Positions 1-12,587 of a stretch of 64,000 nt of DNA are shown in pieces. The notes beneath the pieces were generated by a model that did no database searches, had not been told where the DNA came from, and saw only the letters and a list, made by a program, of their open reading frames with translations. A program made the translations under genes and the position numbers. This stretch comes from Pisaster brevispinus (Eukaryota > Echinodermata > Asteroidea > Forcipulatida > Asteriidae): positions 1,189,974 through 1,253,973 of the forward strand of contig JAMKCF010000018.1 in the NCBI GenBank assembly GCA_023634235.1, given 5' to 3'. Each line of letters begins with the position of its first letter. The stretch's first letter is position 1.

Positions 1-219
1 TACATATAGGCCTTCAGTTTCAAAACTGATGTTGAAATAATAATTGCAGGTCTGGCTTACATATCAAAATTCCAAACCTTTTTAGTTTCGTCCTGTGTCT
101 GGCCTGCAATTAATAATAAAAAAGTAAGCACTTTGATACAGCTGTTGATTGTTATTAAGCACGTTATAAAAACTGCATTTTATGATTTTTATATTGCTTG
201 TAAATTTTAATTTTATAGG

Positions 220-3200
220 ATGGGTGTTGAAGGAATGGGGCCAGGCTGGCCGCTCAAACCAAGCTCTGGTATGAACTGTAAGGAGTTGGGAGAGAGTGAT
301 GATCTGGCAACTAGCCTGGTATTAGACCCCTTCCTCAACTTCACTACTCACAAGATGAACACAAGGTAAGAACAGGCTATGCAAGTTACTGAACCACTTC
401 ACATTGGATGACGTGCATATGCGCCAAATTTGTCTGGAATAGCTTACGGCGGACGGTTGATTATGACCAGAACATTTTCGGAATGCCCTCAATTAAAAAA
501 AAACCTAAAAAACTTAAATTCTTTTGAAGGACAAACTGAACTTTCAGTTGAATCAGGTCTGGAAAATCACTTTTAAAAGGACAATGCGGATTTACTTTAC
601 TATTGGAACTTCACTAAAAAGAACCATGACTATGGCAAACAGCAGCTTAAGCACGGGGAACTCATTGCAGCTGCTGTGGGTTGCAATGGAATGTGCAAGG
701 TCTGTAGTCATACTACTGGCCTCGGTGGAATTAGTGTCCTAAGCCTGTTTCAAGACAACAATTATCATCTGTCTGCACAGGTTCCGCCCAGCCGATGCGA
801 GGAAAGACTTCTTGAAAGATATCATCCTCCGCTTCAAGAAAAACCAGAACTACGAGAAGGCGTACAAGGGTCTCATCTCGGGCGACTGGGCAAGGGTGTT
901 CTTCCTCAACAAGTCCAAACATCAGAGGATGATTTTCAAACAGCATGTGAGTTCCCGTTGTCTTGTGTGTATTTTTCTTCAAAACCTCAGTAATTTCACA
1001 AAAGCAGTGTTCTCCCTTGACGGTGGTCTGCTGGCCATATGCTAGTTCAAACACCCGAGGACCAGTCAAAATTCACTCCCATTTTGTCCAGGAGGTGTTG
1101 GTAAGTACATGTATCACTATTTAATGTGAAATATGGAATTAATAAAAAAGCTGGACTAGTGAAATGACAAGCTAACTGGTCCTGCTGGCTAGTCACTGAA
1201 AAAGTTAAAGGGGCAAACTCTGAAAATACTGTGCAAGTCTCAAACATGTTTTGGGTACCTAAGGTTCTAGGCCATCATAATAATTGCACTCTTTAAACCT
1301 TGTCAGAGGAGTGTGAAAAACAGCATTCCTTAGAATTTTAAGGGGGTTTAAAAAAAAATAGGTAAAAAATTGTTTTATTTATAGCTGGAACTGATGATGT
1401 CGCATTTATTTACTTTGATCATGTAACAAAAATAGCAATGTGCCAATCCAACCCTGCATTTGGATCAGAGGTACTTTCATACTTAAATTAAGTATCACAA
1501 ACAGTCAGATTTGACAAAATTGTTTTTTAATTTCACTTTTTAGACCAATGTGCATATGAATCATCAGAGGTACTTTCATGCTTAAATTAAACATCACAAA
1601 TAGTCAGATTTTACAAAATTGTTTTTTAATTTCACTTTTTAGACTTATGTGTGAAGTTTGGTTCTGAGGCAATAATTTAAGGAGAGCGGTTTATATCTCT
1701 CCTCGTATTTCTTAAATGAACTGGGATTTCCAAGACATACATTGCTTTAACATGTGAAAGAAACAAAGATGTGTACTTTGACAGACCCCATTGTTCGAAT
1801 AATAGGCTAGACTTGCACAGTCCATTGACATTTTGTCATTGGGAAGCCATGTTGGTTTTTACTTCTTTTCACTGTAACCAAAAGGAGGCTGGAAGGGAAA
1901 AAGTCTGACCCCTCTTTGGCATAATGAAGATTAATCCTCATTGTTGTGATAGTATGCAGGAAACAAGACAAGGATAGTTGCAGCACTTATCAAGTCTATG
2001 TTGGGTTTTACTTTCGGTCGAAAAACAAAACAAACTATTTTACTCTTGAAGGACTGATGTCGTAAAAGATCATGTTGAAACACACAAATGAAGCAAAGAA
2101 ACGGAAGTTTTGTATGTCAAACAAAATGTATGTAAAAATATTAACTTTTGGGGTCAAGATTGTTGATGAAAACAAAATGAACAGCATTTAAAAATTAAGG
2201 AACATCATTATAAACCTGGAAATGTTAGGATTATTTCTGATTTCAGTTTTGTTTATTGTTCTCCCTTTATTTTTAGTATGGCCTATTATTTCCCAATTGA
2301 AAAAGACAAGACCACCGGGCATGTAATGTTTGATTTTGAGTTTACTGGCCCGATGCTAAAATCACTTGCCTTGGGTCTGCGGTCTAGTGTTAATTTCAAG
2401 CCGAATGACATCCTGTATTTGTGGGCTTTATCTCTAGACCAAGAGGATACAGTTATCCGTTATCTAGGATTTCTTTTTTCAATCACACCAGAGGTTTCGT
2501 AATTTTGAGTTTCAAAAGAGCTGGTTCCCGACCTCATGTGCCTTTGGTTGCAGCTCATGACAGTTGCAATGCGATCAACCATGGGAAAAAACCCCCCCTG
2601 AAACTCCACAGTGTAGACAGGAAATATACCACACAGGAAACATGCCTCCTAATTAACAATGCAGAAAGGGTGTTTCGCTTGAGTTGAAGGTGCTTCGTTG
2701 CAAAAGGGGAATTCCACCCTGTTTTTGCGGGTCATTTTGTTTAGTCCAAAACCGCATGGTTTCCTTTCTCATCTGCACCAATTTAGCTCTAGTGTTGATT
2801 GTTTTGCCCTGATCTGAGTTGAATCACTCAAAATGTACTTCAGAGAAAAGCAATCACATCCTCCCACGAGAGAAGTTTCAAGTTTCCTTTTTTAGTATCC
2901 TTTTGTAGTGTTTTACAGATACGCAGGAATAGGTCGGTGTTCACACAAACATGAAAACAATGTTGCAGTTTATTTATTTTTATGCGGGAGTTATAGCGAT
3001 TGAAACCAAAGTCTGGGTTAGCAACAGTGGTAATATTGTGCCGACGGGTTTTGTATGTTGTGCAACCCACGTCATATGAATCATGTGACTAGTTGATACA
3101 TGCATTTAAACAGATCCTGTTGTGTGCACACCGCAAAACTTTGAACTTGAGCTGGGGAATTCCCTCGATGCCAATTGCGTTTCGTTAAGTAGAATACTAG

Positions 3201-6200
3201 AATAGACACCCCCTTACTTTGATACTGAATAGTCTGTCTGTGCTATTTTAAGATCCATCATTGTCTCAATAAGTCTATTTTTTGCTCATGTAACTGTTTT
3301 GCTATTTTTATAGTCAACACTCTCCTAAGCGCCAGTTAGTTGGTTTTAAAACTTTTAAGAGGCATTTGCTCTGTAACTCTGACTGCATCCCAAAGACAGC
3401 TTTACTTTCCGAATTTGAAATAGCAACACTTTATGTTTAAATTGTGTAAACTTTCACTCATCCATAAAACTTCACTGGTAGTCAACTGTGATTGCTTTTG
3501 GCCTCATTTTTAGGTTTTCCGCTATCTGGCAATGTTCGACAAGACGTCAGGTTTTGAGGTAAAGTCCTGCTTCCGTTACTCTCTTGAGGGCGCTGGGGGA
3601 AAGATTGTAGCCACGCAAAACTGGTAAGTGAGAATCTAGACCTTTTAGCCTATCTGAGATGTAACGTATCATTGTAAATTACACATGCAGTTGGTCATGA
3701 AAAACAATTTTTCATCTTTTCAAATTATTGATAAAACAATTACGGTTCGCAGGTTATGAATGGTTGATTGGGTAACAGGAGACAATTTATACTTTTATTT
3801 TTTAGGCCTTATTGTACTGGTAAACAAGTGAACTCTCTTTCACTCATATTTGCAAAAATTTCTGTTTTTACACTATTGTTACTAAGGCTGATGTAACAAA
3901 ACTGTGATTTTTGTAAAGGATCCAAACAGAAGATGTAAAAGTTGACATACATTTTCCCTTCACATTTTTGTTGGGGTTTTTCCAGGAGTAAGAACGACAC
4001 GATACCAAATCTCGTTGGCTGCATCGCGGAGTTGACAGAGTGCGAAGAGAACTCCCTCAAGACTGGTGTCAACGATTTCAGCGTCATGTTCTCAACGAGA
4101 AAGAACTGCGCTCAACTCTGGCTTGGCCCAGCAGCTTTCATAAATCATGGTAATAAAGTGAATAGTTTTGTTTCTTGCTTATAATATTTTCCGTGTCCTG
4201 TTTCTCCCCTCTTCAAATAAAAAAATGGATCATTTCATTGCAAGAGCAAAAAGTTTGTACCTCGATTTTGCATAAGCGTGTCTTGCATGAAAATGCACCA
4301 TGCAAAAATGTATTTTCTCGGCATACACTTGTTTTGGCTTTATTTTTAGGAGATTCGATGTTTTGCACTTACACAATGATTTATCATTTAGTTTCAATGA
4401 GTTGGACATATAAAACCTAATGTTAACTCTCCTGTGTTTGTGTCCACACAACTGCCTGCATGCTTTCCACAAACTTGTGCATGTCATTCATAAGAGTAGT
4501 GCACAAGTATCGTTCCACTGTGAAATAAACAACGTCCCATAAACTGAAGTGTTGCACAGAATACTGCAGGACTATGTGGAACTTCAGGGCTCGAATTTAA
4601 CAGTGGACCACAGGCCCGAGGCCAGTGATTTTAGCATCGGGCCAGTAAACTCATAACCAGACAAGCCCCGTGGTCTTGTTGTTTTTCTATTGAGGAACAA
4701 TAGGCTAACTCATTGTGTAATATTTTTGTGAAAAAATGTTGACTATGAGTCTGATAAACAACTTTCAATTCTCTTCAGTAGCGAAGTACTACACATAAGA
4801 CAAATGAGATAGATTTTCTCTTTGTGCTGGTTCAACTCATTTGGATTCCGGTCTTGTAAAATAAATTCTGGTCCAGTAAACATTTTAAGCTACAAGCACT
4901 GCGGTCTTGTGGATATTTCCCTCAAGTTCGAGCCCTGGGAACTGGCCTGCTGTGCTCTCACAGTGTCTTGTCTGTTTTCCAGAGGCTACGGTACTATACA
5001 TGGGTTAGGCCTCTAGCCATACACTGTATCTTTTTTTAGCAGAGGCCATAGAACTCCAGTATGTGAACTATGTTCTTCAAAATTCCACAGTCTGCTGTGG
5101 ACAGTGGTATTTGGTGGAAGTGGATTTTTTCTTTTTCTATCGAGAACACATGTTCTAAATTTCCACAATCTGCTGTGGAAGTATGTGGCAATGCATTACA
5201 TTGATACTGCAATACACATATGCTTCAAAATTCCAAAATATTCCTGTGGCATAAATTGGTTTTTGAACGAAGTGAACAGCGCCCAATTTCATAGAGCTGC
5301 TTAAGCACTAAAAGATGCTAAGCACAATAAAAATATGCTTGTCAGAATAAGGTTACCAGCCAAACTACTATGTCACATGTACCATTTATGACTGGTATCC
5401 TGCTCATTTCTGCTTAGCGGAGAGTTGTTAAGCAATATTTTCTGCTTAATAAGCAGCTCCATGAAATTTTGAGAATTATCTGAACTCATCTTGATACTTT
5501 AAACAGGCTTTCTCTTTTGACAAGGGCAGTTTTCGAAACCATGGCTGGGGCTAACTTGGCGTCAGCTAGGGCTCTGCCCGCCTGCTTGATGCCCCATAAG
5601 GACAGCAGACATTTTCTGAATAACCAACAGAGCCCAAGCCCAAGCCGTGGTTTCCAAAACGGCCTATGTTGAAATGAAAACTGTCCACCACACAGCTTTA
5701 GTGACAGTTGTCCTTTTTGTGTATTTCAAAAGTTGTATTTTTCTTTACCTTTTCCGGTGGTGCTGTATTTGAAAAAAAATACTCAACCAATTGTTTCTCA
5801 TTCTTATGTCAACTAATGATAGTTTTTTTTGGTTTATTCTACAGATTGTCGGCCAAACTGTAAGGTATGTAAATTTTCTGTTGTTGTTAATTCCCAACCT
5901 CTCTCTCACTACATGATGCCATTGTTTTTTAACCCACTGACTATTGTCAACGTTTCCCAGCAAGTTGACCAACAATTTAAAAACATTCCACTGCTGCTCA
6001 GGGGTTGTGTATGTTGGCACACTTGTGCACAGAACTAACTGTGTAGTGCATAGATGCATTCACAACTTGATTTTGTATGGAAAACTGGCATAGTGCATAC
6101 TGATTTATTGCTAGTAAGGGCAAAGTGCAAAAATAATCTGGCAGTAACTGGAGATGTTTTTTTTTGGAGGTTATCCGGGGTTATCGGGTGTTCAACGACG

Positions 6201-9200
6201 AGTTACTGCTTGTTTAATTCTGCATTTCTCTATGCAGAATTGACCCTTCCCTCATTTGAGGAAACAAAATACATGGACTCCAACGAGAGCCCCAAGAAGA
6301 GAGTACAGATCAGCGACATCCTTAAAAGTTCTCATGCAACCCCTCCCCTTCCCCTTTTGGAACACATTCAACTTTGATATCAATATTATCAACTGCTGAC
6401 ATTTTCCATGTAGTTTGTATCGACCGGTCGTGACACGGCTTGCGTCAAAGTACTTCGTGACATTGAACCTGGGGAGGAAATCACCTGTTTCTATGGTGAC
6501 GGATTCTTCGGTGAAGGCAACTGTTACTGTGAATGCGAAACTTGTGAAAGGTAAGTGAGCGCCAGACTCAAGCTTGCAAAAAGAAAAGTCCATTTTACTG
6601 CTGTGTCCCAGACGCTAGCAAATGATGCAAACGTTGAGTGGTATAAAGCAGGCATGTAATTTCTTAAGGGTTTTTTCCTGATTTCAAGATTTTCTGAAAG
6701 CCTCCTTGAGCCTTCACATTTTCTCAAAAGAGGTGAAACAGACATCAAAAGGGAGAAAGAAACTGTTCCCAGTTTGTCGAAACCTGTAGTTATATATTTC
6801 TGGTCATGCACTGAGTCTCTAAACCTCCTGAATGCTACAAAGTTGTGGAGGTTCTGGGTCTAGAGTAAGGTGGGGGAGGGGGAACCCAGGCCCACCAGCC
6901 AGTTTTCCAGGAATTATCACAAACACCAAATATCATCCCTGACTAAGCGAACACCTATGAAAAAAGCTACATGTGGCTACACGTGGGGATAGCTATTGTC
7001 ACCTCAGTACAATGTAGAGAGCTTCTGAGCTAGTCAGGCCTAGAATTACACGTAGGACACAGCCTCTGTTGCCCTTGGTCTTTGCCTTGGTGCCCGCTCC
7101 CATAGACTTAAAAGATTTTCCACCGTAGTGCCCTTTGCAAAAACGAAAACTGCCCTGCCATCTCAAAAAAAGAAAAATTCCTGGCCTGTAAATGTTCTGT
7201 AGACACCTACACAGCAATTGGCTTGAAATGATACCCATGTAGAAAGGGTATGACATACAGAAAGCAGTCCTGCATACCAAATGTGATGCACAATGATGAA
7301 ATCCAAATGGCTACAGCTTGTTGACATTTTGTGAAGTCGTCCGACTTGTTGTCGTGTAGGGTTTTTGATCGGTGAATACATGCATAAAAGGGCGGAGCTT
7401 AATGGATGACACTGTTCCTAAAAGGCTTTTCATTTTGTTTCTATCTCATCAGGAGGCAGATGGGCGCATTTACCCCTAAAGACACCCCTGTCAAGATCGA
7501 CGAGAACAAGTACAGCCTGAGGGACACTGACCGACGACTGCGCTGGCAGAAAGCCAAGAATGAGGAGGACGGTGGGGTCACCCAGGAGGAGAGTGCATTG
7601 ATTAAGTCTGTCTTGCCGTCAAGGCTGCTTAGACGAAGCGGTAGGTTGCAGAGAAATAACAAGAATCAAAACAATGCAGCCACTGGCTGTAGCCGCAGTC
7701 AATCAAATAAGCCACTACTTGAGGTTAAGGATAGGAAGACGGATGTTTTGTTCAACTTTATTATTGTAAATTTTTTCTCAGATTCTGAAAGCAGCGGCAG
7801 CTCTGAAGGAAATACCTGTCCCTGGAGTAGGACACGCTCTGTGTCTGTGTCACAGCCTCTCTCACCATCCCTCCAGGCCAATCAGACCCTTGTAGATCTC
7901 ATTGCCGAGAAAAAGTGCCTGTCCAAGTATGACGCTCAGCTCCTCGTTGCCGAAGGCTACAAACTCAGGGAAGCCAAAGTAGTCTTGACGCCTCATAAGA
8001 TCAAAGAGGACGGTACTCTGGCCGTGGAGGAGGGAGGCGTGAGGTACGCCTCAAAGCTTCGCAGAGAAGAGAGGAAGAGATCTGGAGACGTCCGTGAGAG
8101 GAGGATGTCAATGAATGAGGAGCCTGTTCCATCACCAAAGGTTGAAGAGGCTCACCTGAATGGAGGATTGGTAGATGAAAATGAGGCAAACTGTGAAATT
8201 ATCTCCAGAAAAGAACGAAGGAGGTCTAGTGATTGCCTCAAAAAGAGGACGTCTGTGAAAGAAGAAGTGCAGGAAATGCCTCAGTTGTCTCAGGAAACCT
8301 ATGTTGGTGAAGCTGCGAGGGACATTCCCGGGCTGAGGTCTAGGACTCGATTGGTGTCAGAGGTGGGATTGGCACTTGATCAACAGTCCAATTGCAGTAG
8401 TTCGGACAGTGAGGTGATGTTCAACTTGAAACAGTTGCCTTCCTTGAAGATCCTGAAAAAGGTTGAAAACAACCTGACCTATGAATCAGAGATTTCAGAT
8501 TGTGAGACAAAACTAAAGATTCGTGGGGTGCCACGTGAACGAGGAGTGCACTCGGTAAAACGCAATCTGATGGAAGCTGGGCTGATCAGGACTAAATCTC
8601 ATGGTGGAAAGAAGCCCTGTAAAGGTACTGATTCAAGGAACTTTTCAGATCCATCCAGAAAAGACAACAAACAATATGGAGGATTAGAAGTGCCTCCGCT
8701 GATTTTACCGAAGCGGAAAATGACAAAATACGATGCAGAACTCATCGCCGAAGCAGTGCAAAAAATCCCCAAACTGAAAATCAGAATGAAAGACCCAAAT
8801 GGATGCATAGAAGAGATGATCACATCATCTGAAGACGAGGTTTCTTCAAGACAATCGTCAAGTTCCTGCGAGAGTTCACCGGAGAAGCTCACCATCTCCA
8901 TCCCGGACTCGCCAAGTCGATTGACTCGAGCTGCACGCTTTGTCATCCCCTCGTCTAAATCCACACACTCACCTACCTCGCCCTCCATGATGGGATCACA
9001 GCCCAGTTCTCCCGGGGTACACAAAGCTCGCGTAAATCTTCAGTTTGACGGCCCTGAATATAAAAAGACAAGTCTGCAGTTCGCACCGCGCAGTATGTCG
9101 CAGCTGCGCCACCTCTATGAAATTCCACCCCACCCCTTGTGTCAAAGAACACAGAAGGTCAGCTCAAAGCAAATCAACCCCAGTGATGTAAAGAGTTTCT

Positions 9201-9388
9201 ATCCCCACGATGATCAGACTAACGGGGTTGTTGGAACAAGCCCGACTACCCAAACCCTAAAACTCTTTACAAAACCGCTGGAGAACAGAAACACACGAAA
9301 GGTCAGGCTGATTTTTGATAAGGAAGCGATGGATTTTCATGTTCCGAAAACTGAGAGTGACTATCTGAAGAAAACTAAGCCTCTATGA
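220..9388 (+). CDS. KMT5B: KMT5B/C (SUV4-20) histone H4-K20 methyltransferase, 7 coding exons
   Basis: Nuclear SET-domain enzyme that, by family, converts H4K20me1 to me2/me3 in heterochromatin and repair. Exons: 220-365, 781-946, 3514-3623, 3986-4149, 5845-5864, 6414-6550, 7453-9388. All phases agree, giving 892 residues, or 845 if 7641-7781 is spliced. The N-terminus carries the family hallmark [11 protein letters not shown] and THKMNTR. The SET core reads [17 protein letters not shown], then DCRPNC (AdoMet/zinc region, about residues 194-201), then [16 protein letters not shown] post-[13 protein letters not shown] ends the catalytic part near residue 248. The long basic/serine-rich tail holds two KYDA(E/Q)L segments near residues 406 and 673. 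The first visible ATG lies one base after an acceptor AG (217-218). Vertebrate homologues extend further N-terminally, so coding exons may lie upstream of the window. KMT5B versus KMT5C cannot be separated here, because invertebrates usually have one gene. Confidence 0.95.
1052..1215 (+). repeat. Dispersed repeat in a KMT5 intron, second copy at 44559-44713
   Basis: Begins GAGGACCAGTCAAAATTCACTCC and ends with GCTAACTGGTCCTG then GGCTAGTCACTGAAAAAG. The same start, middle and end recur in the same orientation upstream of FANCE. The middle differs in length between copies. Confidence 0.75.
1464..1661 (+). repeat. Two-copy 99-bp tandem duplication
   Basis: ATCAGAGGTACTTTCAT starts at 1464 and again at 1563. 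Both units continue through a T-rich stretch to CACTTTTTAGAC with few differences. It lies in the intron between exons 946 and 3514 and has no coding content. Confidence 0.85.
2290..2403 (-). repeat. Partial copy of the GGGCTCGAATTT fold-back family
   Basis: Carries the segment TTTACTGGCCCGATGCTAAA and the GGTCTGCGGTCTAGTG end seen in the full copies at 4586-4935, 29026-29369 and 38138-38450. Only one arm is present. Confidence 0.65.
4586..4935 (+). repeat. 350-bp fold-back element, GGGCTCGAATTT family
   Basis: Ends are inverted relatives: GGGCTCGAATTTAACAG at the left and CAAGTTCGAGCCC at the right. The interior has alternating GTCTTGTAAA/CCAGTAAAC text. It lies in the intron between KMT5 exons 4 and 5. 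Other copies are at 29026-29369 and 38138-38450, with pieces at 2290, 23793 and 38520. Confidence 0.8.
5281..5469 (+). repeat. TTAAGCA fold-back element
   Basis: Left end CAATTTCATAGAGCTGCTTA and right end AAGCAGCTCCATGAAATT are inverted repeats. The interior contains AAGGTTACCAGCCAAA and GTCACATGTACC. It is about 190 bp, non-coding, and one of at least eight copies in the window. Confidence 0.85.
5527..5672 (+). repeat. Fold-back element of the 'AAACC-GGCT' family
   Basis: TTTTCGAAACCATGGCTGGGGC at the left is inverted at the right as CCAAGCCGTGGTTTCCAAAA. Related copies lie at 15985-16140, 33262-33557, 35130-35221 and, most perfectly, 60760-60920. Confidence 0.7.
6651..6915 (+). repeat. 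Dispersed repeat shared with 13437-13795
   Basis: Shares GGCATGT, GATTTTCT, AAACCTGTAGTT, GTTCTGG and a G-rich block followed by ACCCA in the same order as the second copy. It is non-coding and lies in the last KMT5 intron. Confidence 0.6.
7036..7188 (+). repeat. Short fold-back element, CAGGCCT family
   Basis: Starts CAGGCCTAGAATTACAC and ends AAATTCCTGGCCTG, an inverted pair. The interior has GCCCTTTGCAAAA and TGCCCTGCCATCTCAAA. Copies lie at 12588-12839 and 27682-27848. Confidence 0.75.
7641..7781 (+). other. Possible in-frame retained intron (exitron) in the KMT5 last exon
   Basis: A GTAGGT donor follows AGACGAAGCG. A pyrimidine-rich TTTTTTCTCAG acceptor precedes the acidic serine segment [10 protein letters not shown]. 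The interval is 141 bases (47 codons), has no stop, and reads as hydrophobic and atypical text (FNFIIVNFF) between polar disordered segments. Splicing keeps the frame, so both forms are translatable. It could be a normal intron that happens to be open, or an exitron. Confidence 0.6.
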
Positions 9389-9695
9389 ACTTCCTGTTGC
9401 TGCAGCATTTTTTATTGACTTTTTTTCCAAGAAGTATTGACACTGGTCCTTATAGAGACTAAAATATTAAGAGAAATTTTTTGAACATGTCTTCTGAATA
9501 TATTGGATGCATACAATGAGTGCAGTGTTGCATAGTACAATCACAAGGCGGAATCTAGACTATTTCATTTCACGAGGCATGGAAAAGCCAGATTTCAGCC
9601 AGTGATTACATTCTGCAACAAAGCTTGAACGAATGCATTCAATATTTGTTTTACATAACTCACACATGGATCCTTGTCGTTTGAATTTTGTTCCC

Positions 9696-9701
9696 AATAA
9701 A
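9696..9701 (+). terminator. Candidate poly(A) signal for KMT5
   Basis: AATAAA 308 bases after the KMT5 stop, with a second AATAAA at 10112-10117. Neither can be chosen without transcript ends. Confidence 0.4.
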
Positions 9702-11571
9702 CACAAAATATACCTGGAAACTCGTCCACCCCACCCAGAAAATTCTAAAAACCTTCAGTTCTAAACAACATTTTAGACACCAACCTTTTTGTCGTGACAC
9801 GACCTTGCCTTGTTTGGACAAACTGGTGGGGAAGGATTATCTTGGAAACGACGCTGCGAGGCGTCCAATAATTATCCATATATTGGACAAGCCAATACAT
9901 TCATGTTAAACCATGGAGCGTTGTGGCAGTAAATACATGTACATGGAAAAATAATGGATGACATGTGACGCATGTTCCACCAATCAAATGACAAGGATTT
10001 AAATAATAATCTTCTCTTTGAGGTCATCAGGGTATTTGTCCGATTTTTCAAGTGTGGTGTTTTTTTAAAGAATTTACCCAGAATTCTGTCAAAACTTGAT
10101 GTGTTCACTAAAATAAATGTCCGCAGATTTCTTCATATTCCCCCAAATTAAAGCCACTTTAGGAACTCTATGTGTACGGCACAAGCCTATGACAGGATTT
10201 CCTTGGGGTCAAATAATTAGTTGATCAAATGGTTTTAAATATTTTTGGGTTTGCCACGTCTTTCATGCTGAGGAAACATCAGCATTGTCTCACTTGTAGA
10301 AATATATAAACTTATTTATGAAAGTGATATTGTAAACGACTAGACTTGTACCAGAAATTAACTTTATTATGAAATTTTAGTGATAAGTCAATAATTTTAT
10401 TCCTTAATATAATCCTTAGCTCCATATAGAACTACTAAATAGAGACAATATTGAAAATATTTATCCATTATGCTAAGCCCTACCCTATTCAGCAATCAGA
10501 ACAGCAGTCACACTACCAAATTCTGAAAACAGTCGCTGTTTGTGAAACCGAGGACTTTAGGCAGTGTCTGAAAAGTCCAGCACATTCTTGGCGGACAAGA
10601 AGGTCCCCATGAGCACACGCCCGCAATCCCTTGGACCGACAGAACGTTCCACTAGACTGCATTTTTGTGCTGAAGTACGAGAGCAATCCTACTCAAGTGA
10701 ATTCACGCATGGATTGTTCCGGTGGTCCAACTGAACGGTCCATGAGCTCGCTCTCGAATACTTATCCGATCAAATTAAAAATGTTCCAACAGTTCAGACT
10801 TTCAAGACGCTCCCTTAACAAAAGAGATCCTGGTTTGTTGACGGACTGAAGATGTTCTTGCTTTGATGTCCAAATCAATTTGAGACATTGCTAAAAAAAA
10901 AACTCATGCAAACAGAACATCGAGTTAATTTCTGGATTAACCGGGTCAAAATGTGTACATGTATGTGTGATGCTTGTGGTTGGATCAAACAAGGGTTGCG
11001 TTGGAAAAATCAGTGCATTCCTACTCTCACCCACTTGGTTGGCAAGGCTTAATGAAACAATCTTTAAATTCATCCCGTTTATTTATTTGCTGATGAGAAG
11101 AATATTATACTATGAATTAGTTTAAAAACAGAGCCATTATAATAATATCTTTTAGCAGATTCATCCATTTTTTATGATTTATAAGTTTATGTAAAATATT
11201 TTTGCAGCTGGTTACCATGTAGACAAATATGAGTTGTCAGCCATCTCTTTTTTCTTTTCATTGCCACATTTTTGTGCGCCCGAAAGGAAGACGTAACGAA
11301 CGTTACTGGAGAAATGGCGTAAGGAATTGACGTGCAAAATTTTGTTTCAAGAAAACTGAGTGTGAAAGTTTGATCAGTTTTCTGCCATTCATAAGTCATT
11401 AAAAGAAGGGTAAATTCTGCATGGGAGTGAGAAAACATATCCTTGGGGTAATTCTAGCAACAAAAAAGTAGCATTAATGCCATATTTTTTGTCAGAGGAG
11501 CAGTTGTATTGCTAAGTAGGATTTGAAACTATTACTGCTATGGCCTTTTGTTTTTGAAAAAAGTACTTTTT

Positions 11572-11617
11572 GTGCCCGGAAGAAGGGTGTAGAGCCTTAC
11601 ACCCTTATTTCGGGCAC
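11572..11617 (+). repeat. Near-perfect 20-bp-arm hairpin
   Basis: GTGCCCGGAAGAAGGGTGTA is followed, after a 6-base loop, by TACACCCTTATTTCGGGCAC. Eighteen of 20 positions pair. It may be a remnant of a MITE, since similar GTGCGCCCGAAAGGAAG text lies 300 bp upstream. Confidence 0.8.
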
Positions 11618-11902
11618 ACGACGACATGTAGTTGAGGGCGGTATTCAAATTAAGTACTTCGGCCGTGGCTAAGGCTAGATTGCCGAAAAGTCATATTCTT
11701 CAATGTTGTTGTTGAAGCCAATGGCCATAGCTGTAGCCGGAGTTGTTTGATTTGGATTCGGCCTAGTATGGAAATCCATACCTCAGCTTTGCCCACTGTA
11801 GTCATTAGCCACAGCCATTAGAGACTGTACACACTAATGACAGTGGCTTATGCTATGGTTGTGCCTAAATCTCTACACCTGTATATACCTCAGTAATTCT
11901 GT

Positions 11903-12380
11903 AGCCCAATTTCACAAAAGACATTTATCAGGCAGCAAATTTGTCTGCTTACTTCAACCGAAAAACGTGTGTATGCAAAAAGTCTATTTCATAAACTGCG
12001 CTAGTCTTGATTTGCGACACTGTTTTTTGTATTAGTCGCCGGTAGAGGGCGCAACATCGACTGGCTTAGAGGGACTGGGCAAGTCTATAAATCTGGATAG
12101 TTTTGATCCTGATGTTTGTGTGGTACAGATATCTCTTCTCCAGTAATTCATGTTGCGCTATCGGCGACTACATTAACAAAACGAATGTCACCAATCAAGC
12201 CAAAAACTGTGCACGTTTGCATTCATTGCATTCTTGTGTCACTCATCTGCCTACAACAACCGCTGGCATAGTTCTTTTGCTTTGATTACGGGAAGCAGTG
12301 GCTATGAAATAGAGACTGTGCTCCTCTCCGTCATGTGTCCGTAAGCAGAAAATTTCTGCTTACCGGCTTTATGAAATTGG
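11903..12380 (+). repeat. Long composite fold-back related to the TTAAGCA family
   Basis: Left arm GTAGCCCAATTTCACAAAAG and right arm CGGCTTTATGAAATTGGCTG are inverted, with TCTGCTTAC on both sides. The interior is longer than in ordinary copies. Confidence 0.5.
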
Positions 12381-12587
12381 CTGCAGATCCCAAGCCAAAG
12401 ACCATCAGTGGGAAACAATTTGATTTCTTCGTGGTAATTTGTCCAGTCCACGGATTGTGGCTAAGTAAATAATTGATTGAGACTCTGCCTTTAAGGACAT
12501 ACTGTTTTTCTTTTGACTCTGTTTGAGTTTAGTTCTTTCTGAACCATACACAACCAAAATTCATAGGGCTTTCAGAGAGAAAAGTTC

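Noticed and set aside
8599..9024. 141-codon minus-strand open frame inside KMT5
   Set aside because: Antisense shadow of the well-supported KMT5 coding exon.
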